Source: Streptomyces sp. RB17
Lineage (GTDB): Bacteria > Actinomycetota > Actinomycetes > Streptomycetales > Streptomycetaceae
Length of the DNA: 64,000 nucleotides
Assembly (NCBI RefSeq): GCF_009604455.1
Contig: NZ_WEGL01000003.1
Span: forward strand, 1-64,000
Direction of reading: 5' to 3'
Shown here: positions 46,501-54,935 of the stretch, piece by piece
Numbering within the stretch: position 1 is the first letter of the stretch
Layout of the letters: every line of letters starts with the position of its first letter
Made by a program: the position numbers and the translations under genes
Notes under the pieces: model-generated
The model's input: only the letters and a program-made list of their open reading frames with translations
The model's database searches: none
What the model was told of the DNA's origin: nothing

Positions 46501-47354
46501 ACTCCCTGCTGTCCGAGTACGCGGTCATGGGCTTCGAGTACGGCTACTCGCTGGCCCGCCCCGACGCGCTCGTGATGTGGGAGGCGCAGTTCGGCGACTT
46601 CGTCAACGGCGCCCAGACGGTGGTCGACGAGTACATCTCGGCGGCCGAGCAGAAGTGGGGCCAGACGTCCGGCGTCACCCTGCTCCTGCCGCACGGCTAC
46701 GAGGGCCAGGGCCCGGACCACTCCTCGGCCCGTGTCGAGCGGTTCCTCCAGCTCTGCGCCCAGAACAACATGACGGTCGCCATGCCGACCCTGCCGTCGA
46801 ACTACTTCCACCTCCTGCGGTGGCAGGTGCACAACCCGCACCACAAGCCGCTGATCGTCTTCACCCCGAAGTCGATGCTGCGCCTGAAGGCCGCCGCGTC
46901 GAAGACGGAGGAGTTCACGTCGGGTCAGTTCCGTCCCGTCATCGGCGACGCGACGGCGGACCCGGCCGCGGTCCGCAAGGTCGTCTTCGTGGCCGGCAAG
47001 CTGTACTACGACCTCGAGGCCGAGCGGCAGAAGCGCGGCGTGACCGACACCGCGATCATCCGCATCGAGCGGCTGTACCCGCTGCCGGGTGCCGAGCTCC
47101 AGGCGGAGATCAAGAAGTACCCGAACGCCGAGAAGTACCTGTGGGCGCAGGAGGAGCCGGCGAACCAGGGTGCGTGGCCGTTCATCGCGCTCAACCTGAT
47201 CGACCACCTGGACCTCGCGGTCGGCGCGGACGTCCCGCACGGCGAGCGCCTGCGGCGCATCTCGCGTCCGCACTCCTCCTCGCCGGCGGTGGGCTCCGCG
47301 AAGCGCCACCAGGCCGAGCAGGAGCAGCTGGTGCGTGAGGTGTTCGAGGCGTAG
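43539..47354 (+). CDS. kgd: Multifunctional 2-oxoglutarate dehydrogenase E1/E2o (Kgd)
   Basis: 1271 residues from the GTG at 43539 ([17 protein letters not shown]). An in-frame GTG at 43512 is an alternative. Order: N-terminal E1 segment ([24 protein letters not shown]), a long Ala/Pro linker, an E2-type succinyltransferase domain without lipoyl domain (active-site region at DHR 364-366), then the thiamine-diphosphate E1 dehydrogenase ([33 protein letters not shown]) and transketolase C domain. It converts 2-oxoglutarate to succinyl-CoA with a separate lipoyl carrier and E3 in the TCA cycle. Actinomycete Kgd is inhibited by unphosphorylated GarA/OdhI. From memory it is SCO5281. Confidence 0.97.
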   Translation: MSPQSPSNPSVSTDDQAGKNPAAAFGPNEWLVDEIYQQYLQDPNSVDRAWWDFFADYKPGAPATPAAAGTAAAGAAETTTAPPAQPAAPQAQPAAPAPQAAAPAAPAPVAQVPAPAAKAAAPAPVKPAQPAQAPAQPKPKAAPAAEAAEGPELVTLRGPAAAVAKNMNASLGLPTATSVRAVPVKLLFDNRIVINNHLKRARGGKISFTHLIGYAMVQAIKAMPAMNWSFGEKDGKPTLVKPPHVNLGLAIDLVKPNGDRQLVVAAIKKAETLNFFEFWQAYEDIVRRARDGKLTMDDFTGVTVSLTNPGGLGTVHSVPRLMPGQSVIMGVGSMDYPAEFQGTSQDTLNKLGVSKVMTLTSTYDHRVIQGAASGEFLRQVANLLLGENGFYDDIFEALRIPYEPVRWLRDIDASHDDDVTKAARVFELIHSYRVRGHVMADTDPLEYRQRKHPDLDIVEHGLTLWDLEREFAVGGFAGKSMMKLRDILGVLRDSYCRTTGIEFMHIQDPKQRKWIQDRVERGHSKPEREEQLRILRRLNAAEAFETFLQTKYVGQKRFSLEGGESVIPLLDAVIDSAAESRLDEVVIGMAHRGRLNVLANIVGKSYAQIFREFEGNLDPKSMHGSGDVKYHLGARGTFTGLDGEQIAVSLAANPSHLETVDPVIEGIARAKQDIINKGGTDFTVLPVAIHGDAAFAGQGVVAETLNMSQLRGYRTGGTVHIVINNQVGFTAAPESSRSSMYATDVARMIEAPIFHVNGDDPEAVVRVARLAFEFRQAFNKDVVIDLICYRRRGHNESDNPAFTQPLMYDLIDKKRSVRKLYTESLIGRGDITLEEAEQALQDYQGQLEKVFTEVREAVTAQQGTGPVSDPQADFPVAVSTAISSEVVKRIAESQVNIPDSFHVHPRLLPQLQRRATMVEDGTIDWGMGETLAVGSLLLEGTPVRLSGQDSQRGTFGQRHAVLIDRETGEEYTPLQYLAEEQARYNVYNSLLSEYAVMGFEYGYSLARPDALVMWEAQFGDFVNGAQTVVDEYISAAEQKWGQTSGVTLLLPHGYEGQGPDHSSARVERFLQLCAQNNMTVAMPTLPSNYFHLLRWQVHNPHHKPLIVFTPKSMLRLKAAASKTEEFTSGQFRPVIGDATADPAAVRKVVFVAGKLYYDLEAERQKRGVTDTAIIRIERLYPLPGAELQAEIKKYPNAEKYLWAQEEPANQGAWPFIALNLIDHLDLAVGADVPHGERLRRISRPHSSSPAVGSAKRHQAEQEQLVREVFEA

Positions 47355-47380
47355 GCCTCCGCCGGTTCAGCCGACGCTCA

Positions 47381-47419
47381 GGGCCCGGTACCGAGTTCTT
47401 CCTCGGTACCGGGCCCTTT
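47381..47419. terminator. Strong terminator of kgd
   Basis: GGGCCCGGTACCGAG (47381-47395) pairs perfectly with CTCGGTACCGGGCCC (47402-47416) around TTCTTC and is followed by TTT. The 15-bp stem lies 27 nt after the kgd stop and also serves the convergent small gene. Confidence 0.85.
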
Positions 47420-47456
47420 GCCTCTTCTGCCGCTTCGTGGACGTGGTCGAGAGTCG

Positions 47457-47636
47457 TTACTCGTCGTCCTCGTCGTCGAGCCGGGCGAGCCACGTGGCCA
47501 GCCGCTCTACGGGCACCTCGAAGTCGGGGTTGAGATCCACGAACGTGCGCAGCTGCTCGGCAAGCCACTCGAAGGTGACCTCCTCCTCGCCGCGCCGCTT
47601 CTCCAACTCCTCGATACCGCGGTCCGTGAAGTACAT
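47457..47636 (-). CDS. DUF6104-type small acidic protein
   Basis: 59 residues from the ATG at 47636 after GCAGGAG. The whole sequence is one conserved actinomycete family: MYFTDRGIEELEKRRGEEE, EWLAEQLRTFVDLNPDFEV, ERLATWLARLDDEDDE. It is helical and very acidic at the end. Its function is unknown. It is convergent with kgd, which it neighbours throughout Streptomyces from memory. A promoter with TTGCAT lies near 47690. Confidence 0.8.
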   Translation of the reverse strand: MYFTDRGIEELEKRRGEEEVTFEWLAEQLRTFVDLNPDFEVPVERLATWLARLDDEDDE

Positions 47637-47873
47637 GGGGTGCGTCTCCTGCGTGAACATCCGTGCCGGTGATGGCTGCAACTACAGCGTATGCAATGTT
47701 CGGGGGTGGACCGTCAGGGGTCCGGAGGCTGTGGGCAGTCGTGCCTCCGCCAGGGCGGCACGGGTGCGCACTGGGGATACCCCCTCTGGCCCCGCCCCCG
47801 CTCAGGCGCAGCTCAGGGCACCCCGGAGGCCGACCGGCGGCAGCGCACCGCGCCGTGGCCCCGGGGCGCGCTG

Positions 47874-48749
47874 TCAGCCATGCCCGCGCATTCCCTCGTA
47901 CGCCATCCCCAGCGCGCCGTGGGCCAGCAGCAGTACCCCCGCCGCGACCCATCCCGCGCTCCGTCGCCAGATCCCCCACACGGTGACCGGCGCTCCCACC
48001 CCCACCTGTGCCATCCCGAGCCACCGAGCCCGCGGATCGCCCGAACCCGGCAACCACACGCCGAGCCCGGGCTCTGCGCCGCGGCTCGTCTCACCCGGCA
48101 CGGGTTCCGTCCGCACCACCGCCTCCCGCCACCCGGCCCCCTCGACCCACCGCACCCCGCCCGACGCCCCCGCCGCCGCCTCCAGCAGCCCTTCGGCGCT
48201 CTCCCCCGGCACGAGACCCGCGGGCAACGCGACACCCGCGCGCGTGAGGACGGCGATCAGCCCCCGCATCCGTGCCCGCCCGTCCGCGTCGGAGGCCGGC
48301 GCCGTCAGCCCGTCCAGGGCCTGGACGTCCAGCACCGGATCCAGCCCCAGCCGAGCCGCGAAGGTCCGCATGGCCTCGTCCTCCCCCGCCGGCCTGCCGT
48401 CGGCCAGCCAGACGTACCCCACGGGGCGCCGGAAGCCCGACGCGAGGGTGTAACCGACCCGGTCGGCGTCCCACCACAGCGCGAGCACGGGCCAGGACGA
48501 CCCGACGGCGAGCGCTGAGGCCCATCCGGTGAGCACCCGGTCGACCGGGTCGCTCCCGGCACCGGTCCCCCGGAAAGGACGCCCCTCCGGTACCAGGACG
48601 GTCCAGCGTTCGCCCGCGCGCAGGAGCGCCATCCGCTCGTGCAGCAGCGGGGCGAGAAGCGCGACGGACTCCGGCTCGGCCCGGCACAGCAGCAGGGCCC
48701 CGGTGGCGGCGGCGGCCCGTTGTCCGCCCTGGAACGCGTCCGTCGGCAT
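47874..48749 (-). CDS. Hypothetical protein with C-terminal membrane segment
   Basis: 291 residues from the ATG at 48749 (a GTG two codons earlier is possible). The first 200 residues are a soluble alpha/beta part (GALLLCRAEPESVALLAPLLHERMALL, VLALWWDADRVGYTLASGFRR, LADGRPAGEDEAMRTFAARLG). The end has hydrophobic stretches (WLGMAQVGVGAPVTVWGIW, AGWVAAGVLLLAHGALG) that form one or two helices. No motif of known enzymes is seen. It is monocistronic and divergent from the DUF4097/padR operon. The 237 nt downstream of it hold no further gene. Confidence 0.65.
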   Translation of the reverse strand: MPTDAFQGGQRAAAATGALLLCRAEPESVALLAPLLHERMALLRAGERWTVLVPEGRPFRGTGAGSDPVDRVLTGWASALAVGSSWPVLALWWDADRVGYTLASGFRRPVGYVWLADGRPAGEDEAMRTFAARLGLDPVLDVQALDGLTAPASDADGRARMRGLIAVLTRAGVALPAGLVPGESAEGLLEAAAGASGGVRWVEGAGWREAVVRTEPVPGETSRGAEPGLGVWLPGSGDPRARWLGMAQVGVGAPVTVWGIWRRSAGWVAAGVLLLAHGALGMAYEGMRGHG

Positions 48750-48819
48750 GCCCACACGCTAGGCAGTTCGCCCACCTCACGCCCGATATGAGGCGTGGGC
48801 ACTCACGCGAAAGAGTGCC

Positions 48820-48848
48820 TTGACTTCCGACGGCCACGATATATCGTG
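48820..48848 (+). promoter_or_regulatory. Promoter with PadR-type palindromic operator
   Basis: TTGACT (48820-48825) serves as -35. CACGATATATCGTG (48835-48848), a perfect 14-bp palindrome, covers the -10 region (TATCGT at 48842-48847, spacer 16). An imperfect copy, GACGCGATATGGCGTG, follows at 48859-48874. The layout fits repression by the PadR protein encoded downstream. Confidence 0.7.
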
Positions 48849-48906
48849 TTTCACAGAGGACGCGATATGGCGTGTCATACCCGTGCCTGGCCCTAGGAGG
48901 TCTCCC

Positions 48907-49905
48907 ATGCCCGAGTGGTCCGTCGACGAGCCCCAGAAGCTGACCTTCGACTCCCGCGTGAGCGACCTCCAGGTCCGCATCGTCAACGGAACGGTGAACG
49001 TGGTGGGCACGGACGAAGGTTCCGCCCGCCTGGAGATCTCGGAGATCGAAGGCCCACCCCTGGTGGTCACCCAGCAGGGCGACACCCTGACGGTGGCCTA
49101 CGAGGACCTGCCCTGGAAGGGCTTCCTCAAGTGGCTCGACCGCAAGGGCTGGCGGCGCAGCGCGGTCGTCTCCCTGGCGGTGCCCGCCGACACCCGCGTC
49201 GAGGTGGGCGTGGTCGGCGCCGGTGCGGTCGTCTCGGGCATCCGCGGCCCAGCGGTGGTCAAGGGAGTGACCGGTGACACGACTCTGGTCGGCGTCTCGG
49301 GCCCGGTCCGCGCGGACACCGTGTCGGGCAACCTGGAGGCCCAGGCGGTCACCGGCGACCTGCGGTTCAACTCGGTCTCGGGGGACCTGACGGTGGTCGA
49401 GGGTTCCGGCCGCTCCGTCCGCGCCGACTCCGTCAGCGGCTCCATGATCATCGACCTGGACCCGGACGGCCCGACCGAGGTCAGCCTCACCAGCGTCTCC
49501 GGTGAGATCGCCATCCGCCTGCCGCACCCGGCGGACGCCGAGGTGGAGGCCAACACGGCGAGCGGCACGATCTCCAACGCCTTCGACGGACTGCGGGTGC
49601 ACGGCCAGTGGGGCGCCCACAAGATCACCGGCCGCCTCGGCGCGGGCACGGGCAGGCTGCGGGCCACCACGGTCTCCGGCTCGATCGCCCTGCTGCGCCG
49701 CCCGCCGCGCGAGGAGGAAGAGGCGCACACCTCGTGGGGGACCCGGCCCACCGAGCCCTCCGGGACCCCACGGGACGCCGGCACCGCCCCCGCCGCCGGA
49801 GCCGCGGCCGCTCCGGGGGACAATTCCGTCTCCGGCCAGGGCGCCGACGCCTCCGACGGCACCGACGCCCCGGCCGACGGCACGACCGACAAGAAGGTGC
49901 TCTGA
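48907..49905 (+). CDS. DUF4097 beta-helix protein
   Basis: 332 residues from the ATG at 48907 behind TAGGAGGT. The body is a ladder of short strands: SGPVRADTVSGNLEAQAVTGDL, FNSVSGDLTVVEGSG, RADSVSGSMIIDLD, TSVSGEIAIRLPHPADAEVEANTASG. This is the DUF4097 right-handed beta-helix. There is no signal peptide, so it is cytosolic. The C-terminal 60 residues are disordered. Its partner is the PadR regulator one base downstream, and the two form a conserved operon. The function is unknown, but envelope stress has been suggested for related families. Confidence 0.85.
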   Translation: MPEWSVDEPQKLTFDSRVSDLQVRIVNGTVNVVGTDEGSARLEISEIEGPPLVVTQQGDTLTVAYEDLPWKGFLKWLDRKGWRRSAVVSLAVPADTRVEVGVVGAGAVVSGIRGPAVVKGVTGDTTLVGVSGPVRADTVSGNLEAQAVTGDLRFNSVSGDLTVVEGSGRSVRADSVSGSMIIDLDPDGPTEVSLTSVSGEIAIRLPHPADAEVEANTASGTISNAFDGLRVHGQWGAHKITGRLGAGTGRLRATTVSGSIALLRRPPREEEEAHTSWGTRPTEPSGTPRDAGTAPAAGAAAAPGDNSVSGQGADASDGTDAPADGTTDKKVL

Positions 49906-49906
49906 C

Positions 49907-50950
49907 ATGCCCCCCGTCTTCGCCCACGGGCGCCTCCGCCTGTACCTGCTCAAGCTGCTCGACGAGGCCCCGCGCCACGGCTACGAGGTGATCAGGCTCC
50001 TCGAGGAACGCTTCCAGGGGCTGTACGCGCCCTCGGCGGGCACGGTCTACCCCCGGCTGGCCAAGCTGGAGGCCGAGGGCCTGGTCAGGCACACCACCGA
50101 GGGCGGCCGCAAGGTGTACGCCATCACGGACGCGGGCCGCGCCGAACTGGCCGACCGCAGCGGTGAGTTGGCCGACCTGGAGCTGGAGATCCGCGAGTCG
50201 GTCGCCGAACTGGCCGCCGAGATAAAGGCCGACGTGCGCGGTGCGGCCGGCGATCTGCGCCGCGAGATGCGCGCCGCCGCGTCCGAGGCCCGTCGCGGCG
50301 CGAAGGCGGGCGGCGGCGCGGGTTCCTACGGGGAGTACGGCGACCTCGGCGACAAGGAGGCCTGGAAGACCGCCAAGGAGGAGATGCGCCGGGTCAAGCA
50401 GGAGTGGAAGGAACAGGCCCGCCGCGCCAAGGACGAGAGCCGCCGGGCCCGCGAGGAGGCCCAGCGGGCCCGCCGTCAGGCCCAGGAGGCACAGGCGCGG
50501 GCGCGGGCCCAGGCGCAGGAGGAGATGCAGCGCATCGCCCGCCAGGTCCAGGACCGCGTCCAGGACCACTTCGCCCAGGGCGACTGGCCGACGGGCGTCC
50601 GCGAGGGCCTGTCCGAACTGGCCAGGGAACTGGGCGACTTCGGCAAGGCCTGGGGCTCCCCCCGCACCCCCGGGGAACCGGCCGCGAAGCCCGCCGACAC
50701 ACCGTCGGACGCGCACTACGTCGCCCCCGACGAGGACTTCCCGGCCGAGTACGAACCCACCTGGGCCCACGAGGACGCCACCGGCGACCCGGCGCGCGAC
50801 CTGGACCGTCTCCTGGACCGCTTCCGCGACGACATCCGCGACGCGGCCCGCGACCACGGAGTCACCCCCACCCAGCTCCGGGAGGCCCGCCGCCATCTGT
50901 CCACAGCGGCGGCCCACATCGGCGCACTCCTGCGGACACCGAAGGCCTGA
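49907..50950 (+). CDS. PadR family regulator with long charged C-terminus
   Basis: 347 residues. The PadR winged helix is at 1-75 (LRLYLLKLLDEAPRHGYEVIRLLEERF, GTVYPRLAKLEAEGLVRHT). The usual short dimerisation helix is extended to a very long coiled coil rich in Arg, Glu, Ala and Gln (about 85-235). A disordered acidic linker and a final helix pair (DLDRLLDRFRDDIRDAARDHG, LREARRHLSTAAAHIGALL) follow. It probably represses its own operon through the palindrome at 48835. Immediately after its stop a 26-bp repeat array begins. Confidence 0.9.
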   Translation: MPPVFAHGRLRLYLLKLLDEAPRHGYEVIRLLEERFQGLYAPSAGTVYPRLAKLEAEGLVRHTTEGGRKVYAITDAGRAELADRSGELADLELEIRESVAELAAEIKADVRGAAGDLRREMRAAASEARRGAKAGGGAGSYGEYGDLGDKEAWKTAKEEMRRVKQEWKEQARRAKDESRRAREEAQRARRQAQEAQARARAQAQEEMQRIARQVQDRVQDHFAQGDWPTGVREGLSELARELGDFGKAWGSPRTPGEPAAKPADTPSDAHYVAPDEDFPAEYEPTWAHEDATGDPARDLDRLLDRFRDDIRDAARDHGVTPTQLREARRHLSTAAAHIGALLRTPKA

Positions 50951-50969
50951 CGGGGAGGACGGCCGTCGG

Positions 50970-51600
50970 CCCGAGGGAGCAAGGTGGGCAGCCGGCCTGA
51001 GCAAGCAGGGTGGGCAGCCGGCCTGAGCAAGCAGGGCGAGCAGCCGGCCTGGGCAAGCAGGGCGAGCAGCCGGCCCGAGGAAGCAGGATGGGCAGCCCGC
51101 CCGAGGAAGCAGGGCAGGCAGCCCACCCGGGGGAGCGGGGCGGGCAGCCCGCCGGGGGGAGCAGGGTGGACAGCCGGCCTGGGCAAGCAGGGCGGGTTGC
51201 CTGCCCGAGGGCAGGACAGGCAGCCCACCCGGGGGGGCAGGGCGAGCAGACCGCCGGGGGAAGCAGGGCGGGTTGCCTGCCCGAGGGCAGGACAGGCAGC
51301 CCACCCGGGGGAGCAGGGCGAGCAGACCGCCGGGGGAAGCAGGGCGGACAGCCGGCCTGGGCAAGCAGGGCGAGCAGCCGGCCCGAGGAAGCAGGACAGG
51401 CAGCCAGAGGGAGCAGGGCAGGCAGCCAGCCAGGGCGGGCACCCCACCGGAGGGAGCAGAGCGGGCCGGCCCGAGCATGTGGGGCGGGTTGCCGGCACAG
51501 GGGAGCAGGGCGAGCAGCCGGCCTGAGCCCTGAGCAAGCGGGGCGGGTTGGCGGCGCAGGGGGGCGGGGCGGGCAGCCGGTCCGGGGGGAACGCCTGCCC
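50970..51600. repeat. 26-bp tandem repeat array (about 22 units)
   Basis: On the plus strand, 26-nt units have the skeleton GGCGAGCAGCCGGCC followed by TGGGCAAGCAG. Variants end with GGAAGCAG or GGGAGCAG, and the starts GACAGG and GGCGGG recur. A two-unit block is itself duplicated near 51190-51345. Units degenerate after about 51400. A 26-nt period does not preserve a reading frame. The array starts about 20-30 nt after the padR stop and occupies the convergent gap to the ClpN gene. It is G-rich on the padR sense strand. The remaining 51601-51667 holds nothing recognisable. Confidence 0.85.
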
Positions 51601-51667
51601 ATCCCCCGGCCGCTGCCTACCGCGAAGGCGGGACGGCGACCGGCCGGTGCCTCGGCCGAGCCGCGCC

Positions 51668-52234
51668 TCAGCCGGCCTGTGCCTCCCCCGCGCCGTACAG
51701 CACGCGGGTCACCGACGCGTGTGTCACCCCGTGGTCCGCCAGCACCTCGCCCACCACCCCGGGCAGGAGGGTCAGCGCCAGCAGCAGGTGCTCGTCCCCG
51801 ATGTGGCGGTCGCGGTGCCCGACGGCGACCCGCAGCGAGCGCTCCAGGACGTTCCTGGCACCCCGGCCGAAGCCCGGCCGCCGTCCCGGCCACCGGCGCC
51901 GGTCCTCCGGGTCGCCGGACATCGCCCCGGCACCGTGCGCCTCCTCGACCCGGGCGACGATCTCCGACACGTCGATCCCCAGGCCCGCCAGCGCGTCCGA
52001 GTCGGCCCGCGACAGCCCGGCCCGCCGCCGCGCCTCGTCCAGCGCCTCCCGTACGGACGCCTTGCGCTCCCCGAGCCCCAGCGCTGCCAGCGCGAAGGAG
52101 GCACGGCTGCCCTCACGGTCGAGAAGGGCGAGCAGCAGGTGCTCGGCACCGACGGTCTGTTCACCCGAGCGTTCACAGTGGACGAGCGCGCCCTTCACGA
52201 CCTCGCGGGCGTCCTTGGTGAAGCGTTCGAACAT
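51668..52234 (-). CDS. ClpN-like (Clp amino-terminal domain) protein
   Basis: 188 residues from the ATG at 52234 with GGGAGG upstream. The protein consists of two Clp-N repeats, the substrate/adaptor-binding part of ClpC without ATPase: FERFTKDAREVVKGALVHCERSG, VGAEHLLLALLDREGSRAS, then LERSLRVAVGHRDRHIGDEHLLLALTLL. It could act as a decoy or adaptor for ClpC or as a sensor of adaptors such as phospho-Arg marks. It overlaps the HTH gene by 1 to 4 bases and is co-expressed with it. Confidence 0.85.
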   Translation of the reverse strand: MFERFTKDAREVVKGALVHCERSGEQTVGAEHLLLALLDREGSRASFALAALGLGERKASVREALDEARRRAGLSRADSDALAGLGIDVSEIVARVEEAHGAGAMSGDPEDRRRWPGRRPGFGRGARNVLERSLRVAVGHRDRHIGDEHLLLALTLLPGVVGEVLADHGVTHASVTRVLYGAGEAQAG

Positions 52235-52443
52235 CATTGCCTCCCGTACTTCTTGTGCACGGCCTGCCTGCTGACGCCGAGCTCCGCGGCGATCTCCTGC
52301 CACGACCAGCCCTGATTGCGCGCACTGCGCACCTGCACCGCCTCCAGCTGCTCCAGCAGCCTGCGCAGCGCGGACACGGCCCGCAGTCCGACCCGCGGAT
52401 CACGGTCGCCGGCGCGCTCGGCAAGATCGGTTGCTTCGGTCAT
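52234..52443 (-). CDS. Small HTH regulator, probably autoregulatory
   Basis: 69 residues from the ATG at 52443. It has an amphipathic helix (LRAVSALRRLLEQLEAVQVRSARNQGW) and a helix-turn-helix (SWQEIAAELGVSRQAVHKKYG). It is a minimal DNA-binding protein of the kind paired with Clp-N proteins in actinomycetes. Its own start codon lies inside the edge of one operator palindrome, and no ribosome site precedes it. It is therefore most likely translated from a leaderless mRNA and represses its own promoter. Confidence 0.88.
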   Translation of the reverse strand: MTEATDLAERAGDRDPRVGLRAVSALRRLLEQLEAVQVRSARNQGWSWQEIAAELGVSRQAVHKKYGRQ

Positions 52444-52492
52444 GATGTCAACCTACGTTGACATCACCCCCATGTCAACCCCGGTTGACATG
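52443..52492 (-). promoter_or_regulatory. Leaderless promoter embedded in two operator palindromes
   Basis: Two palindromes share the arms TGTCAAC-N4-GTTGACA: TGATGTCAAC/GTTGACATCA (52443-52466, 10-bp arms) and CATGTCAAC/GTTGACATG (52471-52492, 9-bp arms), with centres 27 bp apart. On the minus strand the outer one supplies TTGACA (-35), 17 nt follow, and TAGGTT (-10) lies in the inner one. The ATG comes 6 nt after the -10, so the first transcribed base is about the A of ATG. Confidence 0.85.
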
Positions 52493-52507
52493 GCCCGGCA
52501 TGCGAAA

Positions 52508-52535
52508 GGGCGGGCCCGGACACCCGGACCCGCCC
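52508..52535 (-). terminator. Possible terminator of the oxidoreductase gene
   Basis: GGGCGGG (52508-52514) and CCCGCCC (52529-52535) enclose a smaller CCGG/CCGG stem. It lies 24 nt past the oxidoreductase stop on the minus strand, ahead of the HTH promoter. Confidence 0.45.
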
Positions 52536-52558
52536 GACGACCGCTGTCCCGAAGGACC

Positions 52559-53524
52559 TCAGGAGTTGGTGAGCACGATCTTCCCGAACTGCTCGCCGGA
52601 CGCAAGCCGTTCGAAGCCCTCTCGGGCCCGGTCCAGCGGCAGCTCCTCGTCGATGACGGGCCGTACCCCGGTGGCGGCGCAGAAGGAGAGCAGGTCCTCC
52701 AGCTCCTCCTTGGTGCCCATGGTGGAGCCGACGACCTTCAGTTCGAGGAAGAAGATCCGGGTCAGCTCGGCGTGCGCGGGCCGGTCCCCGCTGGTGGCGC
52801 CGGAGATGACGATCGTGCCGCCGGGCCGCAGCGACTTCACCGAGTGGGACCAGGTGGCGGCGCCGACGGTCTCGATGACGGCGTCCACCCGCTGCGGCAG
52901 CCGGGCCCCGGTTTCCACCGCCTCCACGGCCCCGAGCTCCAGCGCCCGCTTCCGCTTGGCCTCGTCCCGGCTGGTCGCGAACACGCGCAGCCCCGCCGCC
53001 TTGCCGAGCACGATCGCGGCCGTGGCGACACCGCCGCCCGCGCCCTGCACGAGGACCGAGTCCCCGGGCCGTACCCCGGCGTTGGTGAACAGCATCCGGT
53101 ACGCGGTCAGCCAGGCCGTCGGCAGACAGGCCGCCTCGGCGAAGGACAGCTCCTTGGGCTTGGGCAGCACGTTCCAGGTCGGCACGGCGACCTGTTCGGC
53201 GAAGGTGCCCTGGTAGCGCTCGGTGAGGATGGAGCGCGGCTCGTCCGGGCCGACGCCGTGGCCGGTCTGGCCGATGACGGAGTGCAGGACGACCTCGTTG
53301 CCGTCCTGGTCGACGCCGGCGGCGTCGCAGCCGAGGATCATCGGCAGCTTGTCCTCCGCGAGGCCGACGCCCCGCAGGGACCAGAGGTCGTGGTGGTTGA
53401 GGGAGGCGGCACGCACCGTGATGGTGCTCCAGCCGGGCCGGGCCTCGGGAGCCGGACGCTCCCCCAACTCCAGGCCGTCGAGCGGCTGGTCGCGGTCGAT
53501 TCGGGCGGCGTAGGCAGCGAACAT
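52559..53524 (-). CDS. Zinc-type MDR alcohol dehydrogenase / quinone oxidoreductase
   Basis: 321 residues from the ATG at 53524 (MFAAYAARIDRDQPLDGLELG). Medium-chain dehydrogenase fold: N-terminal GroES-like part (RAASLNHHDLWSLRGVG, GCDAAGVDQDG) and a Rossmann domain with GAGGGVATAAIVLGKAAGLRVFATSRDEAK. The catalytic zinc Cys and structural four-Cys loop are absent, so it belongs with the zinc-independent quinone-oxidoreductase or enoyl-reductase branch. It probably uses NADPH. The substrate is unknown. It is monocistronic. Confidence 0.88.
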   Translation of the reverse strand: MFAAYAARIDRDQPLDGLELGERPAPEARPGWSTITVRAASLNHHDLWSLRGVGLAEDKLPMILGCDAAGVDQDGNEVVLHSVIGQTGHGVGPDEPRSILTERYQGTFAEQVAVPTWNVLPKPKELSFAEAACLPTAWLTAYRMLFTNAGVRPGDSVLVQGAGGGVATAAIVLGKAAGLRVFATSRDEAKRKRALELGAVEAVETGARLPQRVDAVIETVGAATWSHSVKSLRPGGTIVISGATSGDRPAHAELTRIFFLELKVVGSTMGTKEELEDLLSFCAATGVRPVIDEELPLDRAREGFERLASGEQFGKIVLTNS

Positions 53525-53671
53525 GCAGCCGACGATAGGTGCGCCAACCAGCCGACGGAACCGCGGGGGCCTGTGACACATGCCCTCTTGCCCACGGCCA
53601 CCCATGCAGCGCAGCCCGGCACCGACCCGTCAAGGCCACCTGCGGCAGCACCAGATGCGGGCGGGAAAGAA

Positions 53672-53701
53672 AATGGCCCCGCCCAAACGGACGGGGCCAT
53701 T
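53672..53701 (-). terminator. Rho-independent terminator of the malic enzyme gene
   Basis: AATGGCCCCG pairs with CGGGGCCATT around a 10-nt loop. On the minus strand it is followed by TTCTTTCC, a good U-rich tail. It begins 11 nt after the stop codon at 53712. Confidence 0.8.
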
Positions 53702-53711
53702 CAACGCAACG

Positions 53712-54935
53712 TCAGCGACGAGCAACGCCCTCGGCACGAGCAGCGGCCGCCACCGCCGCGGTAACCGCCGGAGCGACCCGCTCGTCGAACGGCGACGGAA
53801 TCACATAGTCGGCGGCAAGGTCATCCCCCACCACCGCGGCCAGCGCCTCGGCGGCAGCGATCTTCATCCCCTCGGTGATCCGAGTCGCCCGCACCTGCAG
53901 CGCGCCCGCGAAGATGCCCGGGAACGCCAGCACGTTGTTGATCTGGTTCGGGAAGTCGGACCGCCCGGTCGCGACCACGGCCGCGTACTTGTGGGCGACC
54001 TCCGGGTGCACCTCGGGGTTCGGGTTGGCCATCGCGAACACGAAGGCGCCCTCGGCCATGGAGGCCACGGCCTCCTCCGGGACCGTACCGCCGGAGACGC
54101 CGATGAAGACGTCCGCGCCCGCGAGGGCGTCCTCCAGCGAGCCGCTGATGCCGGCCTTGTTGGTGAAGCCCGCGAGCTCCCGCTTGACCGGGGTCAGGTC
54201 CTCCCGGTCGGCCGAGACCACGCCCTTGCGGTCCGCCACCGCCACGTCGCCGATGCCGGCCTCGACCAGCATCTTGGCGATGGCCACACCGGCCGCGCCG
54301 GCGCCCGAGATGACGGCCCGCAGCTGCCCGATCTCGCGCCCGCTGAGCCGCGCCGCGTTGCGCAGCGCCGCGAGCGTCACGACGGCCGTACCGTGCTGGT
54401 CGTCGTGGAAGACCGGGATGTCCAGGCGCTCCTGGAGCCGGCGCTCGATCTCGAAGCACCGGGGTGCCGAGATGTCCTCCAGGTTCACTCCGCCGAAGGA
54501 CGGGGCGAGCCGGACGACGGTCTCGACGATGTCGTCCACGTCGGTGCAGTCGAGCGCGATCGGCACCGCGTCGACGCCGCCGAACTGCTTGAACAGGATC
54601 GCCTTGCCCTCCATCACCGGGAGGGAGGCCTCGGGACCGATGTCCCCGAGTCCGAGCACGGCCGTACCGTCGGTCACGACGGCGACCACCGACGACTTCC
54701 ACGTGTAGTCGTTGACCAGCTCCGGCTGTTCCGCGATCGCGGTGCACACGCGCGCGACGCCGGGCGTGTACGCGAGGGAAAGGTCGTCCTTGTCGCGGAC
54801 CGGCACGGTGGCCTGCACAGCCATCTTGCCGCCGCGGTGCAGCGCGAACACCGGATCGAAGGAATCGAGGGGCTCGGCCCCGCCGTCCTGGTCCGGTTTG
54901 CTGTCGCTGCGAGGATTGACGATCTCCGCTGCCAC
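53712..54935 (-). CDS. Malic enzyme (NAD(P)-dependent, decarboxylating)
   Basis: 407 residues from a GTG at 54935 behind AAGGGG. Short bacterial malic enzyme: [18 protein letters not shown] with the family Tyr, [18 protein letters not shown] with the catalytic Lys, metal ligands in [24 protein letters not shown], and the cofactor motif [15 protein letters not shown]. It oxidatively decarboxylates malate to pyruvate, feeding NADPH and acetyl-CoA supply (lipid and polyketide). From memory it corresponds to SCO5261, the NADP-dependent enzyme. Cofactor preference cannot be read with certainty here. Confidence 0.94.
   Translation of the reverse strand: MAAEIVNPRSDSKPDQDGGAEPLDSFDPVFALHRGGKMAVQATVPVRDKDDLSLAYTPGVARVCTAIAEQPELVNDYTWKSSVVAVVTDGTAVLGLGDIGPEASLPVMEGKAILFKQFGGVDAVPIALDCTDVDDIVETVVRLAPSFGGVNLEDISAPRCFEIERRLQERLDIPVFHDDQHGTAVVTLAALRNAARLSGREIGQLRAVISGAGAAGVAIAKMLVEAGIGDVAVADRKGVVSADREDLTPVKRELAGFTNKAGISGSLEDALAGADVFIGVSGGTVPEEAVASMAEGAFVFAMANPNPEVHPEVAHKYAAVVATGRSDFPNQINNVLAFPGIFAGALQVRATRITEGMKIAAAEALAAVVGDDLAADYVIPSPFDERVAPAVTAAVAAAARAEGVARR

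Noticed and set aside
43434..47309. 1291-codon open frame antisense to kgd
   Set aside because: It is a GC-driven shadow. The plus-strand Kgd product is unmistakable, and the antisense product is low-complexity Arg/Val/Gly/Leu with no fold.
50970..51600. Repeat array read as a coding gene (Pro/Ala/Cys- or Gln/Gly/Ser-rich frames)
   Set aside because: The 26-nt period shifts frame in every unit, there is no start with a ribosome site, and the composition is an artefact of the repeats.
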